DNA from: Marivita sp051251565
GTDB lineage: Bacteria; Pseudomonadota; Alphaproteobacteria; Rhodobacterales; Rhodobacteraceae
Direction: 5' to 3'
Length of the DNA stretch: 64,000 nucleotides
NCBI RefSeq assembly: GCF_051251565.1
Contig: NZ_JBPOFB010000013.1
Location: forward strand, 1 to 64,000
Below are positions 50,032-58,930 of the stretch, piece after piece. Each line of letters begins with the position of its first letter. Positions within the stretch are counted from its first letter, which is position 1. A program made the translations under genes and the position numbers. The notes beneath the pieces are model-generated. The model made no database searches. It saw nothing but the letters and a program-made list of their open reading frames with translations, and had not been told where the DNA came from.

Positions 50032-51392
50032 TGCCCTGGCGGCGCAAGGTTTGTCTGACGGCCAGTGCGGTCGCCCTTTTGGCGGCACAGGCGTCGGCTC
50101 AGGCTGTCCTCAGCCCGACGGCAATGCGCGAACTTGCCGGTCAAGCGGTGCTCGCCGGGCAAGCTGAACTGGCGTTTGACTTGTCTGGTGCGCTGATCAA
50201 TCGGGACATGGCAGATGTGAACGCGCATCTGATCCGGTCTCGGGCGGCGCGGGATCTTGGCCGCAATGACGACGCCTTGATGCACGCGCGACAGGCGTGG
50301 TCCATCGCCGATGACAGCGACACGCAATACGCCGCAGCACTCGCAATCGCACAGGCGTTGTCGTCGTCAGACCGGCGCACAGCGGCACAGCTTTGGTTGC
50401 GACGCGCAATCCAGATCGCGCCGACCGACGCCCAAAAAAAGCAAGCCGCCGAAGATTTTCGCTATGTGCGGCGGCGCAATCCGTGGGCAACCGCGCTGCG
50501 GTTTTCCATTTCACCCAGCTCCAACATCAACAACGGAAGCCGCAACGAAACGTCAGAACTGTTTGGTTTGCCCTTCGAATTTTCTCTTGAAGGCGAAGCG
50601 CGCGCCCTATCGGGGGTTGAGATTTCATCGGGTTTGAGCACACGGTATCGCCTGATCAATTCAGAGCGGAAACGCACAGATCTGCTATTCGGGCTGTCGC
50701 ATCGGACGTTTGTTCTGTCCGAGGATGCCAAAGACATCGCGCCCGACGCCGAGGGGTCGGATTTCGCCACCGGTTCCGTCTTTGTGGGGCTACAGGAAGA
50801 TTACGCCCTGCCGGGAGGCAAAGCACGGCTGGGCTGGGACGCGCGGCTGGGGCGCACCTGGTATGGCGGCGATCCATTGTTGACCTACACCCGTGTCGGC
50901 GCAACATATCGGCGGGCGGCTGGCTCATCAGGCCTGTTCAATATGGCGATCAATCACGAAGGCCAACGCGGCGAAGGCGGCCGGGCAAACGCCACGATTT
51001 GGAGCGCGTCCTTTGGCTATGGAATGGCGCTTGAGAATGGCAACCAAGTGTCCGTTTCAACCAGCTTCGTCGACTCGCAAAGCGACGCGGAATACCTTGA
51101 TTACACCCAAAAAGCGATTTCGGCGCGATATGGCCTGTCCCAACCCGTCGGTCCAGCGCAGTTGGAGTTCGGGGTGAGCTTGTCTCAAAAGCGGCACGAA
51201 AAAGCCGGCTTGGCCGCCGCAGGGCGCGAAGAACGCAGCGTCAAGGCGACGATCACCGCCGCCCTGCCCGACATGGATTTCTTTGGCTTTATTCCCACCG
51301 TCACGCTGAACGCGGAACGCACGGACGCCAACATCAACCTTTACGAGACCGAAAGCTATGGCCTCCAGCTTGGCATACGGTCTGCCTTCTGA
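50028..51392 (+). CDS. Slam-like outer-membrane lipoprotein exporter (DUF560)
   Basis: A protein of 454 residues: signal peptide (1-24, ending AQASAQA), an N-terminal TPR-like domain (about 27-135, with ALMHARQAWSIADDSDTQYA and AAQLWLRRAIQIAPTDAQ), and a C-terminal beta-barrel of alternating strands (RNPWATALRFSISPSSNINN onward) ending in the aromatic LGIRSAF typical of outer-membrane barrels. The start of the barrel with SPSSNINNGS matches surface lipoprotein assembly modifiers. Slam proteins move lipoproteins to the cell surface. The upstream overlapping lipoprotein gene is its likely cargo. Confidence 0.87.
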   Translation: MMPWRRKVCLTASAVALLAAQASAQAVLSPTAMRELAGQAVLAGQAELAFDLSGALINRDMADVNAHLIRSRAARDLGRNDDALMHARQAWSIADDSDTQYAAALAIAQALSSSDRRTAAQLWLRRAIQIAPTDAQKKQAAEDFRYVRRRNPWATALRFSISPSSNINNGSRNETSELFGLPFEFSLEGEARALSGVEISSGLSTRYRLINSERKRTDLLFGLSHRTFVLSEDAKDIAPDAEGSDFATGSVFVGLQEDYALPGGKARLGWDARLGRTWYGGDPLLTYTRVGATYRRAAGSSGLFNMAINHEGQRGEGGRANATIWSASFGYGMALENGNQVSVSTSFVDSQSDAEYLDYTQKAISARYGLSQPVGPAQLEFGVSLSQKRHEKAGLAAAGREERSVKATITAALPDMDFFGFIPTVTLNAERTDANINLYETESYGLQLGIRSAF

Positions 51393-51461
51393 GGCCAGTA
51401 TTGCCCTCGACATCGTGGCAAATTGGCCTAGCCTCTCGGGGACCAAACTCAAGAGGAACCT

Positions 51462-51890
51462 ATGCCCCTTCGCTATCTGCATACGATGGTCCGCGTCAAA
51501 GACCTTGACGCTTCGATGAAATTCTACAGCCTTCTTGGCCTGAAACAGACTCGGCGCTCTGACTACGAAAAGGGCCGATTTTCTCTTGTTTTCATGGCAC
51601 CTGAGGGCCAAGAGGATTGCCCGGTCGAATTGACCTACAATTGGGATGGGGATGACGGGCTGCCATCTGACAGCCGTCACTTTGGCCACCTCGCGTATCG
51701 TGTGGAAAACATTTACGAGACATGCCAACACCTTATGGACAACGGCGTGACGATCAACCGCCCGCCGCGAGACGGGCATATGGCGTTCGTCAGGTCGCCT
51801 GACAATATCTCGATCGAGCTTTTGCAGGAAGGTGACGCGCTTGCCCCAAAGGAACCGTGGGCGAGCATGGAAAACACCGGTCACTGGTAG
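51462..51890 (+). CDS. gloA: lactoylglutathione lyase (glyoxalase I)
   Basis: A protein of 142 residues with the GloA metal ligands His7 (RYLHTMVRV), Glu in CPVELTYNW, His in FGHLAYRVENIYE and Glu in ISIELLQ. It turns the methylglyoxal-glutathione adduct into S-lactoylglutathione. AGAGGAA precedes the start. The DUF1194 gene begins five bases after its stop, but the two have no obvious link. Confidence 0.93.
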   Translation: MPLRYLHTMVRVKDLDASMKFYSLLGLKQTRRSDYEKGRFSLVFMAPEGQEDCPVELTYNWDGDDGLPSDSRHFGHLAYRVENIYETCQHLMDNGVTINRPPRDGHMAFVRSPDNISIELLQEGDALAPKEPWASMENTGHW

Positions 51891-51895
51891 AGCAG

Positions 51896-52606
51896 ATGCG
51901 GCGCTGGCGTTGTCTCTTGGGCAGCATGATGTTCGCGGGGCTGGCACAGATGGCGCAGGCCCAAGATCATTGCCGACTGGCCTTGGTGCTTGCGCTTGAT
52001 GTGTCGTCGTCGGTAGACGCAGGAGAATATGTGCTTCAGCGCGACGGGCTTGCCGCCGCGCTGAATGATCCGATGATCCGGTCCGCGATCCTTGACGGTG
52101 ACGGGCATGTAGCACTTGCCATCTACGAATGGAGCGGTCGCCGTCAAAACGCCATGGTCAGCGATTGGACGGCGCTGCGGAATAATCATGCGATTGACGA
52201 GGCCATTCAGACCTTAAGGTCCAGCCCGCGCAGCCACACGCGGTTTCCCACAGCTATGGGCTACGCCCTTGGCTTTGGCGCAACACTGTTGTCACGCGGG
52301 CCACAGTGTGACCGTCGGGTGATCGACCTGTCGGGGGACGGCGAAAACAACGACGGCTTTTCCCCGCGCCTCGCCTATCAGAACTTTCCCTTCACCAATG
52401 TCACCGTAAACGGATTGGCGGTGCTGGGCGGATCCGAAGACGTGCTTGAGTATTTCCAACGCGAAGTCCGGTTCGGCTTTGGCGCCTTTGTCGAAACTTC
52501 CGAAGGCTATAAAGGCTACCGCGAAGCGATGACCCGAAAGCTGTTCCGCGAATTGACCGACATGAGTCTGAGCGCCCGCCCTGTGGATCACCAAAGACCC
52601 GGCTGA
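51896..52606 (+). CDS. DUF1194 exported von Willebrand A-like protein
   Basis: A protein of 236 residues. Signal peptide (MRRWRCLLGSMMFAGLAQM to about residue 22, ending AQA), then a vWA-like fold with the MIDAS motif ALDVSSSVD (DxSxS), FPTAMGYALGFGATLL supplying the MIDAS Thr/Ser position, and IDLSGDGENNDGF. DUF1194 proteins are common in Rhodobacterales and Rhizobiales and lack an assigned role; metal-dependent protein binding in the periplasm is the likely mode. It is convergent with ldtR, two bases apart. Confidence 0.85.
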   Translation: MRRWRCLLGSMMFAGLAQMAQAQDHCRLALVLALDVSSSVDAGEYVLQRDGLAAALNDPMIRSAILDGDGHVALAIYEWSGRRQNAMVSDWTALRNNHAIDEAIQTLRSSPRSHTRFPTAMGYALGFGATLLSRGPQCDRRVIDLSGDGENNDGFSPRLAYQNFPFTNVTVNGLAVLGGSEDVLEYFQREVRFGFGAFVETSEGYKGYREAMTRKLFRELTDMSLSARPVDHQRPG

Positions 52607-52608
52607 GG

Positions 52609-53106
52609 TTAGTAAATATAGCGTATCTGGTCGGTCCAATACCGTTCCATCCGGCGCAGCGTATCGCTCATGTCGCCCAAGGTGTCGTGGTCGATCACAT
52701 TCTTTTCGATCAACCCTTCGGCATGGCGCGCAAACAAAGCCGAGATCAGATCGCGGATTTCGCGCCCCCGTGCCGTCAGACGCACCCTGACGGACCGTCT
52801 GTCAATCTCGCAGCGCTGGTGGTGCATATACCCCATCTCAACCAGTTTCTTCAGATTGTAGCTGACATTGCTGCCCTGGTAGTAGCCACGGGTCTTGAGT
52901 TCACCCGCTGTCACCTCGTTGTCGCCAATATTGAACAGCAACAGTGCCTGAACCGCATTGATTTCAAGAACGCCAACGCGTTCAAATTCGTCCTTGATGA
53001 CATCCAGAAGCAACCGGTGAAGCCGTTCCACCAGCGCCAGTGCTTCCAGATAACCGTCCAACACGCCGTTGGCGCGGCCCTGCTCAACAGATGTATGAAT
53101 GCTCAT
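52609..53106 (-). CDS. ldtR: MarR-family regulator LdtR
   Basis: A protein of 165 residues closely matching LdtR as known from Rhizobiales, including Liberibacter: LHRLLLDVIKDEFERVGVLE, NAVQALLLFNIGDNEVTAGE, LKTRGYYQGSNVSYNLKKLV (recognition helix) and IDRRSVRVRLTARGREI (wing). LdtR controls L,D-transpeptidase and osmotic tolerance genes in those species. No ldt gene is adjacent here. A partial inverted repeat, TCCCG ... CGGGA around 53155-53178, lies upstream and may be its own site. Confidence 0.88.
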   Translation of the reverse strand: MSIHTSVEQGRANGVLDGYLEALALVERLHRLLLDVIKDEFERVGVLEINAVQALLLFNIGDNEVTAGELKTRGYYQGSNVSYNLKKLVEMGYMHHQRCEIDRRSVRVRLTARGREIRDLISALFARHAEGLIEKNVIDHDTLGDMSDTLRRMERYWTDQIRYIY

Positions 53107-53187
53107 TGTTTTCTCCGCCTAACCTGTTGCGACGGAGCATCGGGCATAATCCCGAATAATAAGTTAAGCCGGGAATACTCTTTTATA

Positions 53188-53448
53188 TCAGTGCTGAAAC
53201 GCCACTTCCGAGATATCCGTGATCATGTCGCGCAGGGATTCGGGGGGGGCTTTTTGCCCGCTGACCCATTGATACAGGTCCTGATCATTCTCAGCCAAAA
53301 GTGCGTCATAGCGATCCAGCATCGCCTCATCAAAACCCTCAAGACGCAGCTCTGCATAGCGCGACAGGATGATGTCCATTTCCTTGATGCCGCGCCGCAT
53401 GGATCGCATCGACAGGCGCTTAAGACGATGTTCACGAAGTTCGGTCAT
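53188..53448 (-). CDS. sdhE: FAD assembly factor SdhE
   Basis: A protein of 86 residues with the conserved SMRRGIKEMD (RGxxE motif) near 16-25 and WVSGQKAPP near 62. SdhE helps attach FAD covalently to the succinate dehydrogenase flavoprotein. No sdh genes are in the window, which is normal. Its start overlaps the stop of the upstream HTH gene. Confidence 0.93.
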   Translation of the reverse strand: MTELREHRLKRLSMRSMRRGIKEMDIILSRYAELRLEGFDEAMLDRYDALLAENDQDLYQWVSGQKAPPESLRDMITDISEVAFQH

Positions 53449-53837
53449 GATTGTGGGACCATCAAATTGCGCAGGCGTTTTTCAAGCCGGGCCAGTTGTT
53501 CTGCCTTGTGGTGAAGTTCGGATTTCATTTCCCGGATTTCAAGAATGATGTCGGTCAGGTCAGAGGGCAACGTTTCTGCGTCCGGGCCTTCGACCCCTTC
53601 GCCTTCGCCGTTGATCAACCACATCATGGAGACATTCAACAGTCCCGCCAACATCGACAAACGGTTCGCACGCGGTTCGGCAACGTCGTTTTCCCAATTC
53701 CGCAGCGTGCTTTTCTTGACGCCCAACCGTTTGGCCAAAGATTCCTGGGTCATTCCCGCGGCTTCGCGGGCGGCTGTCATGCGGTCGCCAAAGGTTGCTA
53801 TTTCAGGCGCGTACCAATTTTCGTCGCTCGGGGTCAT
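53445..53837 (-). CDS. XRE-family HTH regulator upstream of sdhE
   Basis: A protein of 130 residues; start 53837 is chosen because AAAGGAGA lies upstream, while the frame extends further. The HTH is at about 15-70: FGDRMTAAREAAGMTQESLA, then VKKSTLRNWENDVAEPRANR and LAGLLNVSMMWLINGEGEG. The C-terminal 40 residues form an amphipathic coiled coil (IILEIREMKSELHHKAEQLA) probably used for dimerisation. It is coupled to sdhE by an ATGA overlap. The target is unknown. Confidence 0.88.
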   Translation of the reverse strand: MTPSDENWYAPEIATFGDRMTAAREAAGMTQESLAKRLGVKKSTLRNWENDVAEPRANRLSMLAGLLNVSMMWLINGEGEGVEGPDAETLPSDLTDIILEIREMKSELHHKAEQLARLEKRLRNLMVPQS

Positions 53838-53922
53838 CACGTCTCCTTTTACGATCCTCGCTTGATCGTTTTCAGGCTGCATCCTAAGACAGTCAGCGTG
53901 CAATCACAAACAGGGGCTCGCC

Positions 53923-55125
53923 ATGCCGTTTCTTTCAGACACACTTGCCCGCGTCAGCCCGTCTCCTACGGTTGCGGTGTCGCAAAAGGCGATGGAACTC
54001 AAGGCGGCGGGGCACGACGTGATTGGCCTTGGCGCTGGGGAACCCGATTTTGACACGCCCGGCAACATCAAGGCCGCGGCGATTGCGGCGATTGAAGCAG
54101 GCAAGACGAAATACACCGCAGTTGACGGCATCCCCGAGGTGAAACAGGCGATATGCGCCAAGTTCAAACGCGAGAACGGGCTGGATTATGTCCCGTCGCA
54201 AGTGGCGGTGTCCACGGGCGGCAAGCAGGTGCTGTACAACGCGCTTCTGGCGACACTGAACCCGGGTGACGAGGTGATCATCCCCGCGCCTTATTGGGTC
54301 AGCTATCCAGACATGGTGCGCCTTGGCGGCGGAACGCCGGTGATCGTGGAAACGACGCTTGAGGATGGGTTTCGCATTTCCCCCGAAGCGCTCGACGCGG
54401 CGATCACGCCCAACACGAAATGGTTCATCTTCAATTCGCCGTCGAACCCAACAGGCGCGGGTTATAGCCATACCCAGTTGAAAGCGTTGACAGATGTTCT
54501 GATGCGGCATCCCCATGTCTGGGTCATGACCGACGATATGTATGAACATCTTGCCTATGACGGGTTCGAGTTCTGCACGCCTGCGCAGGTTGAACCGGGG
54601 CTGTATGACAGGACGCTGACCGTCAATGGCGTGTCCAAATCCTATGCCATGACGGGTTGGCGCATCGGCTATGCCGCCGGGCCAGAGCGGCTCATCACCG
54701 CGATGCGCAAGCTGCAATCGCAATCCACCACGAACCCCTGCTCGATCAGCCAATGGGCCACGGTCGAAGCGTTGAACGGGCCACAGGATTTTCTGGCCGA
54801 GCGCTGCGCAGTGTTCAGCAAACGCCGCGATCTGGTGGTTGCGGGCCTGAACGCCTGTGACGGGATCACCTGCGCAGTGCCGGAAGGGGCGTTCTATGTC
54901 TATCCGTCCATCGCAGGCTGCATCGGCAAGACAAGCGCGGGTGGCACCGTGATCGACACAGACGAAGCCTTTGCCACAGCGCTTCTCGAAGAACAGGGCG
55001 TTGCCGTGGTCTTTGGCGCGGCCTTTGGGCTAAGCCCCTATTTCCGGGTCAGCTATGCAACGTCGGATGATGCGCTGGCCGATGCCTGTGCCCGCATTAA
55101 AACCTTTTGCGCGGCACTGGCCTAG
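53923..55125 (+). CDS. aspC: aspartate aminotransferase (PLP, class I/II)
   Basis: A protein of 400 residues. It shows IGLGAGEPDFDTPGNIKAAA, KYTAVDGIPEVKQAI, the substrate motif FNSPSNPTGAGYS and the PLP-lysine site VNGVSKSYAMTGWRIGYAAG with Lys near 238. The alphaproteobacterial 1b-type aspartate/prephenate aminotransferase has this size and layout, so AatA is an equally good name. It makes aspartate from oxaloacetate and may also transaminate prephenate. The divergent HTH gene starts 85 bases upstream. Confidence 0.92.
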   Translation: MPFLSDTLARVSPSPTVAVSQKAMELKAAGHDVIGLGAGEPDFDTPGNIKAAAIAAIEAGKTKYTAVDGIPEVKQAICAKFKRENGLDYVPSQVAVSTGGKQVLYNALLATLNPGDEVIIPAPYWVSYPDMVRLGGGTPVIVETTLEDGFRISPEALDAAITPNTKWFIFNSPSNPTGAGYSHTQLKALTDVLMRHPHVWVMTDDMYEHLAYDGFEFCTPAQVEPGLYDRTLTVNGVSKSYAMTGWRIGYAAGPERLITAMRKLQSQSTTNPCSISQWATVEALNGPQDFLAERCAVFSKRRDLVVAGLNACDGITCAVPEGAFYVYPSIAGCIGKTSAGGTVIDTDEAFATALLEEQGVAVVFGAAFGLSPYFRVSYATSDDALADACARIKTFCAALA

Positions 55126-55221
55126 GTGGCTGCCACGCCATACGCACCCGTGCAGGATGCAATGATTGTTTCGCCGAACAGAACCGATTAGCCTGCGCAA
55201 CAGGCGGGCTTTGAGGCGGAC

Positions 55222-55635
55222 ATGGCAGGCGATTTACCGGAGTATTATTTCAGGATCCGTGAAAACGGGGCCCTGGTGTTTCGGGTCGATACCGAAAACC
55301 GCCAGCGACGCATCGAGATGGATCAGATCGCCGTCATCAACATTCGCAATGGCGAGATCAAACCTCATGGTGACCGCACGCTGAGCGATGCGGATATCGA
55401 GGTCATTCGCAGGTGGATGGCCGAAAGACAGACGGTCCTGGCCGAACGCGATGTCGACGACATTCTGCGCGCGGTTGACCACCTCAACCTGACAACCCAA
55501 TGGGCGCAAACGCGGGCCACGGACGACCAGCTTGATCTGGTGACAGATTCGCTTCTTTTGGCGATGCACGACCTGCGCGGCGTGTTGGTGCGGCGCAAGG
55601 CAGACCGGCTGATGGACCAAGAGACCAAGGACTGA
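55222..55635 (+). CDS. conserved-looking hypothetical protein
   Basis: A protein of 137 residues, no recognised domain. The N-terminal third looks beta-rich (YYFRIRENGALVFRVDTENR, QIAVINIRNGEIKPHG) and the rest helical (LSDADIEVIRRWMAERQTVL, LDLVTDSLLLAMHDLRGVLV). Composition and codon use match the core genome. Located between the aminotransferase and parE on the same strand, it is probably vertically inherited in this group. Function unknown. Confidence 0.8.
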   Translation: MAGDLPEYYFRIRENGALVFRVDTENRQRRIEMDQIAVINIRNGEIKPHGDRTLSDADIEVIRRWMAERQTVLAERDVDDILRAVDHLNLTTQWAQTRATDDQLDLVTDSLLLAMHDLRGVLVRRKADRLMDQETKD

Positions 55636-55707
55636 CGCACGCAGGCGCTTCCCCCTTGTGCCCTGCTCTGCCATACTGGTGCAAAGCAACAAACACAGAG
55701 CAGCGCA

Positions 55708-57666
55708 ATGGCCGAAGACCTCCTCTCCGGGCACGAACCGACCGACTACGATGCCTCGTCCATCGAGGTGCTGGAAGGGTTGGAACCTGTCCGCAAACGT
55801 CCCGGCATGTATATCGGCGGCACCGATGAACGCGCGCTGCACCACCTTGTCGCCGAAGTTCTGGACAACTCGATGGACGAAGCGGTGGCGGGTCACGCCA
55901 ACCGCATCGAAGTCGAGCTGCACGCGGATTATGCCGTCACCATCCGCGACAACGGGCGCGGCATTCCGATTGATCCGCACCCCAAATTCCCGGACAAATC
56001 GGCGCTTGAGGTGATCCTGTGTACCCTGCATGCGGGCGGCAAATTCTCAGGCGATGCGTACGAAACGTCCGGCGGCCTGCACGGTGTAGGGGCGTCTGTG
56101 GTCAATGCACTGTCGGATTCGATGGTCGTGCAGGTGGCGCGCAACAAGGAAGTCTACGAACAACGCTTTTCGCGCGGGGTGCCGTTGGGGCCGGTCGCCA
56201 AGGTGGGTCAAGCCCCCAACCGGCGCGGCACCACGGTGACGTTCCACGCAGACGAACAGATTTTCGGCTCTCACCGGTTCAAACCTGCGCGGCTGCTCAA
56301 GATGGTGCGCTCCAAGGCGTATCTGTTCTCGGGTGTCGAGATCCGCTGGAAATCCGCGATCAGCGACGGCGAAACCCCGACCGAGGCCACCTTCCACTTT
56401 CCCGGTGGTCTAAGCGATTACCTCACTGAAACGCTGGGCAAAGCATCGACCTATGCGGACAAGCCCTTTGCCGGAACAGTTGAGTTCCGCGAGAAATTCA
56501 ACGCGCCGGGCAAAGTGGAATGGGCGATCAACTGGACCCCGTCGCGCGATGGATTCATTCAGTCCTACTGTAACACCGTCCCCACCCCGGAAGGCGGCAC
56601 ACATGAAGCCGGGTTCTGGGCCGCGATCCTCAAGGGCATCCGCGCTTACGGAGAGCTGTCGAACAACAAGAAGGCCGCGCAGATCACCCGCGACGATCTG
56701 ATCACAGGCGGCTGTGCATTGGTGTCCTGCTTTATCCGCGAGCCGGAATTTGTCGGCCAGACCAAGGACCGTCTTGCCACCACAGAGGCACACCGATTGG
56801 TCGAAGGCGCGGTGCGGGACCACTTTGACAATTGGCTGGCGGCCGATACCAAATCTGCCGGGGCGATCCTTGATTTTCTTGTCCTGCGCGCCGAGGAACG
56901 GCTGCGGCGCAGGCAGGAAAAAGAGACCCAACGCAAGACGGCGACGAAAAAGCTGCGCCTGCCCGGCAAGCTGGTGGATTGTTCATCTGCGACGCGTGAC
57001 GGAACAGAGCTGTTCATTGTCGAGGGCGATTCTGCGGGTGGGTCTGCCAAGATGGCGCGCGACCGCAAAACACAGGCGCTGTTGCCGCTGCGGGGGAAAA
57101 TTCTGAACGTTCTTGGTGCTGCCTCCTCTAAATTGGGAACCAATGCCGAGATCAGCGATCTGACACAGGCGTTGGGTGTTGGCCTTGGGACCAAGTTCAA
57201 TGTCGACGATCTTCGTTACGATAAGATTATCATCATGACGGATGCGGATGTGGACGGCGCACATATTGCCGCGCTTTTGATGACATTTTTCTTTACTCAA
57301 ATGCGCCCGATGATCGACACTGGCCATTTGTATCTGGCCTGCCCGCCTTTGTACCGGCTAACCCAAGGGGCCAAGCGGCTTTACGTGGCGGATGATGCCG
57401 AGAAAGACCTGATGATGGAAAAGGGCCTTGGCGGCAAAGGCAAAATCGACGTCCAGCGATTTAAAGGTCTGGGGGAAATGGACGCGAAGGATTTGAAAGA
57501 AACCACGATGGACCCGGCGTCACGGAAATTGATCCGGGTGACGATTGATGAGGACGAACCGGGGGAAACCGGGGATCTGGTGGAACGGCTGATGGGGAAG
57601 AAGCCGGAGCTGCGGTTCCAATATATCCAAGAGAACGCGCGGTTTGTTGAGGAGTTGGATGTTTGA
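55708..57666 (+). CDS. parE: DNA topoisomerase IV subunit B
   Basis: A protein of 652 residues, the usual alphaproteobacterial ParE length and much shorter than GyrB. GHKL ATPase motifs are EVLDNSMDEAVAG, IRDNGRGIPID and GGLHGVGASVVNAL. TOPRIM motifs are VEGDSAGGSAK and MTDADVDGAHIA. The C-terminal QRFKGLGEMDAKDLKETTMD completes the type. With ParC (not in the window) it decatenates sister chromosomes. The ORF is intact. Confidence 0.95.
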   Translation: MAEDLLSGHEPTDYDASSIEVLEGLEPVRKRPGMYIGGTDERALHHLVAEVLDNSMDEAVAGHANRIEVELHADYAVTIRDNGRGIPIDPHPKFPDKSALEVILCTLHAGGKFSGDAYETSGGLHGVGASVVNALSDSMVVQVARNKEVYEQRFSRGVPLGPVAKVGQAPNRRGTTVTFHADEQIFGSHRFKPARLLKMVRSKAYLFSGVEIRWKSAISDGETPTEATFHFPGGLSDYLTETLGKASTYADKPFAGTVEFREKFNAPGKVEWAINWTPSRDGFIQSYCNTVPTPEGGTHEAGFWAAILKGIRAYGELSNNKKAAQITRDDLITGGCALVSCFIREPEFVGQTKDRLATTEAHRLVEGAVRDHFDNWLAADTKSAGAILDFLVLRAEERLRRRQEKETQRKTATKKLRLPGKLVDCSSATRDGTELFIVEGDSAGGSAKMARDRKTQALLPLRGKILNVLGAASSKLGTNAEISDLTQALGVGLGTKFNVDDLRYDKIIIMTDADVDGAHIAALLMTFFFTQMRPMIDTGHLYLACPPLYRLTQGAKRLYVADDAEKDLMMEKGLGGKGKIDVQRFKGLGEMDAKDLKETTMDPASRKLIRVTIDEDEPGETGDLVERLMGKKPELRFQYIQENARFVEELDV

Positions 57667-57728
57667 ATGAGAGCAAAACCAACGACCTTAATACTGTTTG
57701 AAAGTGGCAATAGAGGAAGGAAATTTCG

Positions 57729-58304
57729 TTGATCGTTGATCTAACTACCATTCTTACTCTGATCGCTATTTTAGCAGGTCCTATGCTCGGTGTGTATTTG
57801 ACGCGGAGGATTGATCTCAACCGCGAAAAAAGCAACCGCCGGTACGCTGTATTGAGCGACCTCATGAAAACGCGGCGCGCACGGATTGATCCAATTCACG
57901 TATCCGCTTTAAACTTGGTCGAACTAGAGTTTTATGGCAAAAATAGTATTCTTTCACCCTACAAGAATTATACCGACCATCTCAACTCAAGTTGGCCAAC
58001 AGAACCTGATGCTCTGCAACGCCATATGGACAAAGGTGACGATTTATTCTCGGACTTGCTAAGTAGCATCGCCAATGAAATGGGTTTCAAATTTGACAAA
58101 AGAGACCTTGATCGCCGTGGCTATTTGCCTGTCGGTCTTGGAAATGCGCATTCAAATCAAATGGCAAATGCACAGTTACTACGAGAAGTCTTGGAAGGTA
58201 GCAGATCACTTCAAGTCGCTACAGTTCAGCCTTTGGATTCGGTTCCCCAAAAGGATAGCGAAACAGCGTTAATTGAGCAGCAGCTAGAAATGAAACCTCG
58301 TTGA
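57729..58304 (+). CDS. AT-rich hypothetical protein, DUF6680-like
   Basis: A protein of 191 residues with one N-terminal membrane helix (LTTILTLIAILAGPMLGVYL) followed by a basic, helical cytoplasmic part containing SNRRYAVLSDLMKTRRARID and HVSALNLVELEFYGKN. This resembles DUF6680 proteins, which have no known function. G+C content is clearly lower than in parE just upstream, suggesting transfer. A GGAAGGAAA ribosome site lies before the start. Confidence 0.7.
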   Translation: MIVDLTTILTLIAILAGPMLGVYLTRRIDLNREKSNRRYAVLSDLMKTRRARIDPIHVSALNLVELEFYGKNSILSPYKNYTDHLNSSWPTEPDALQRHMDKGDDLFSDLLSSIANEMGFKFDKRDLDRRGYLPVGLGNAHSNQMANAQLLREVLEGSRSLQVATVQPLDSVPQKDSETALIEQQLEMKPR

Positions 58305-58861
58305 TGCGTAGGATGCCATCGCCGGACCGCGGGATGGCGTCTTCGGGTCGAACGGCGCGCTTTTTGGCGGCCACGTCCGAACGAAGTCCGAGCGTCGCGC
58401 ATATGGATACCAATCGCCAGCCCGGGGGGCGGTCTGGCGATGGCGCGGACACCTGAGGTGCTGTTCCGCACTTGGTGCTTTGTTCGTAGGGTGCGTGATT
58501 TCACGCACCGGCACGGTCGATTTGGTGCGTGTGAACACGCACCCTACACTTTCAAAAAGAGGTGACGTCACCTGAGTTGGGTGGACATCCTCTCCCCCGT
58601 GCAGAGCCTCGGGTGAGGCTCCGAACCTGTATCCCGGCTGCGGGACCTGTGAAACGCGTCTCTCGTGGTCTGAACGCACACAGAGCGTCCGTAGAGAGAG
58701 GGTAGTCGCCTGGGGTGTTCCGCCAAAAGACGGAACGGGTATCGGATCCAATAGCGGCACCATCGGGGCCAAGAGTTAAGCGCGTGGAAATGAGCCGTTC
58801 GGTGGTGGGGTGTCCGTATGTGTTGCTCGGATCAAGCCCGACGATGATTGAGTGGCCTCAA
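58305..58861. other. non-coding region rich in hairpins
   Basis: About 560 bp between the DUF6680-like gene and the rplQ terminator. Besides the REP-like doublet it has the perfect palindrome AGGTGACGTCACCT (58560-58573) and short stems around 58605-58620 (GAGCCTC/GAGGCTC), 58633-58646 (TCCCG/CGGGA) and 58717-58735 (GTTCCG/CGGAAC). An unidentified structured RNA on either strand is possible. I compared it by memory with SRP RNA, 6S RNA, RNase P RNA and tmRNA and found no match. Confidence 0.5.
58486..58547. repeat. REP-like inverted doublet (REPIN-type)
   Basis: GTAGGGTGCGTG (58486-58497) opens and CACGCACCCTAC (58536-58547) closes the element. Inside are CACGCACC and GGTGCGTG, so each half is itself a hairpin around a four-base loop and the whole is a 62-bp palindrome. 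GTAGGGTGCGT motifs are typical of the REP sequences mobilised by RAYT enzymes. No RAYT gene is in the window. Confidence 0.75.
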
Positions 58862-58892
58862 AACGAAAAAGCCCCGCCGAAACCAGCGGGGC
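58862..58892 (-). terminator. rho-independent terminator of the rpoA-rplQ operon
   Basis: On the minus strand GCCCCGC and GCGGGGC form a seven-pair GC stem with an eight-base loop (58871-58892), followed by TTTTTCGTTT. It lies about 40 bases past the rplQ stop, exactly where the ribosomal-protein operon should end. Confidence 0.9.
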
Positions 58893-58930
58893 CTTCGATA
58901 TCATTTAACTGGCCCTTAACGGGTCAGGGT

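Noticed and set aside
58305..58861. SRP RNA, 6S RNA, RNase P RNA or tmRNA gene
   Set aside because: None of the conserved motifs I know for these RNAs was found on either strand.
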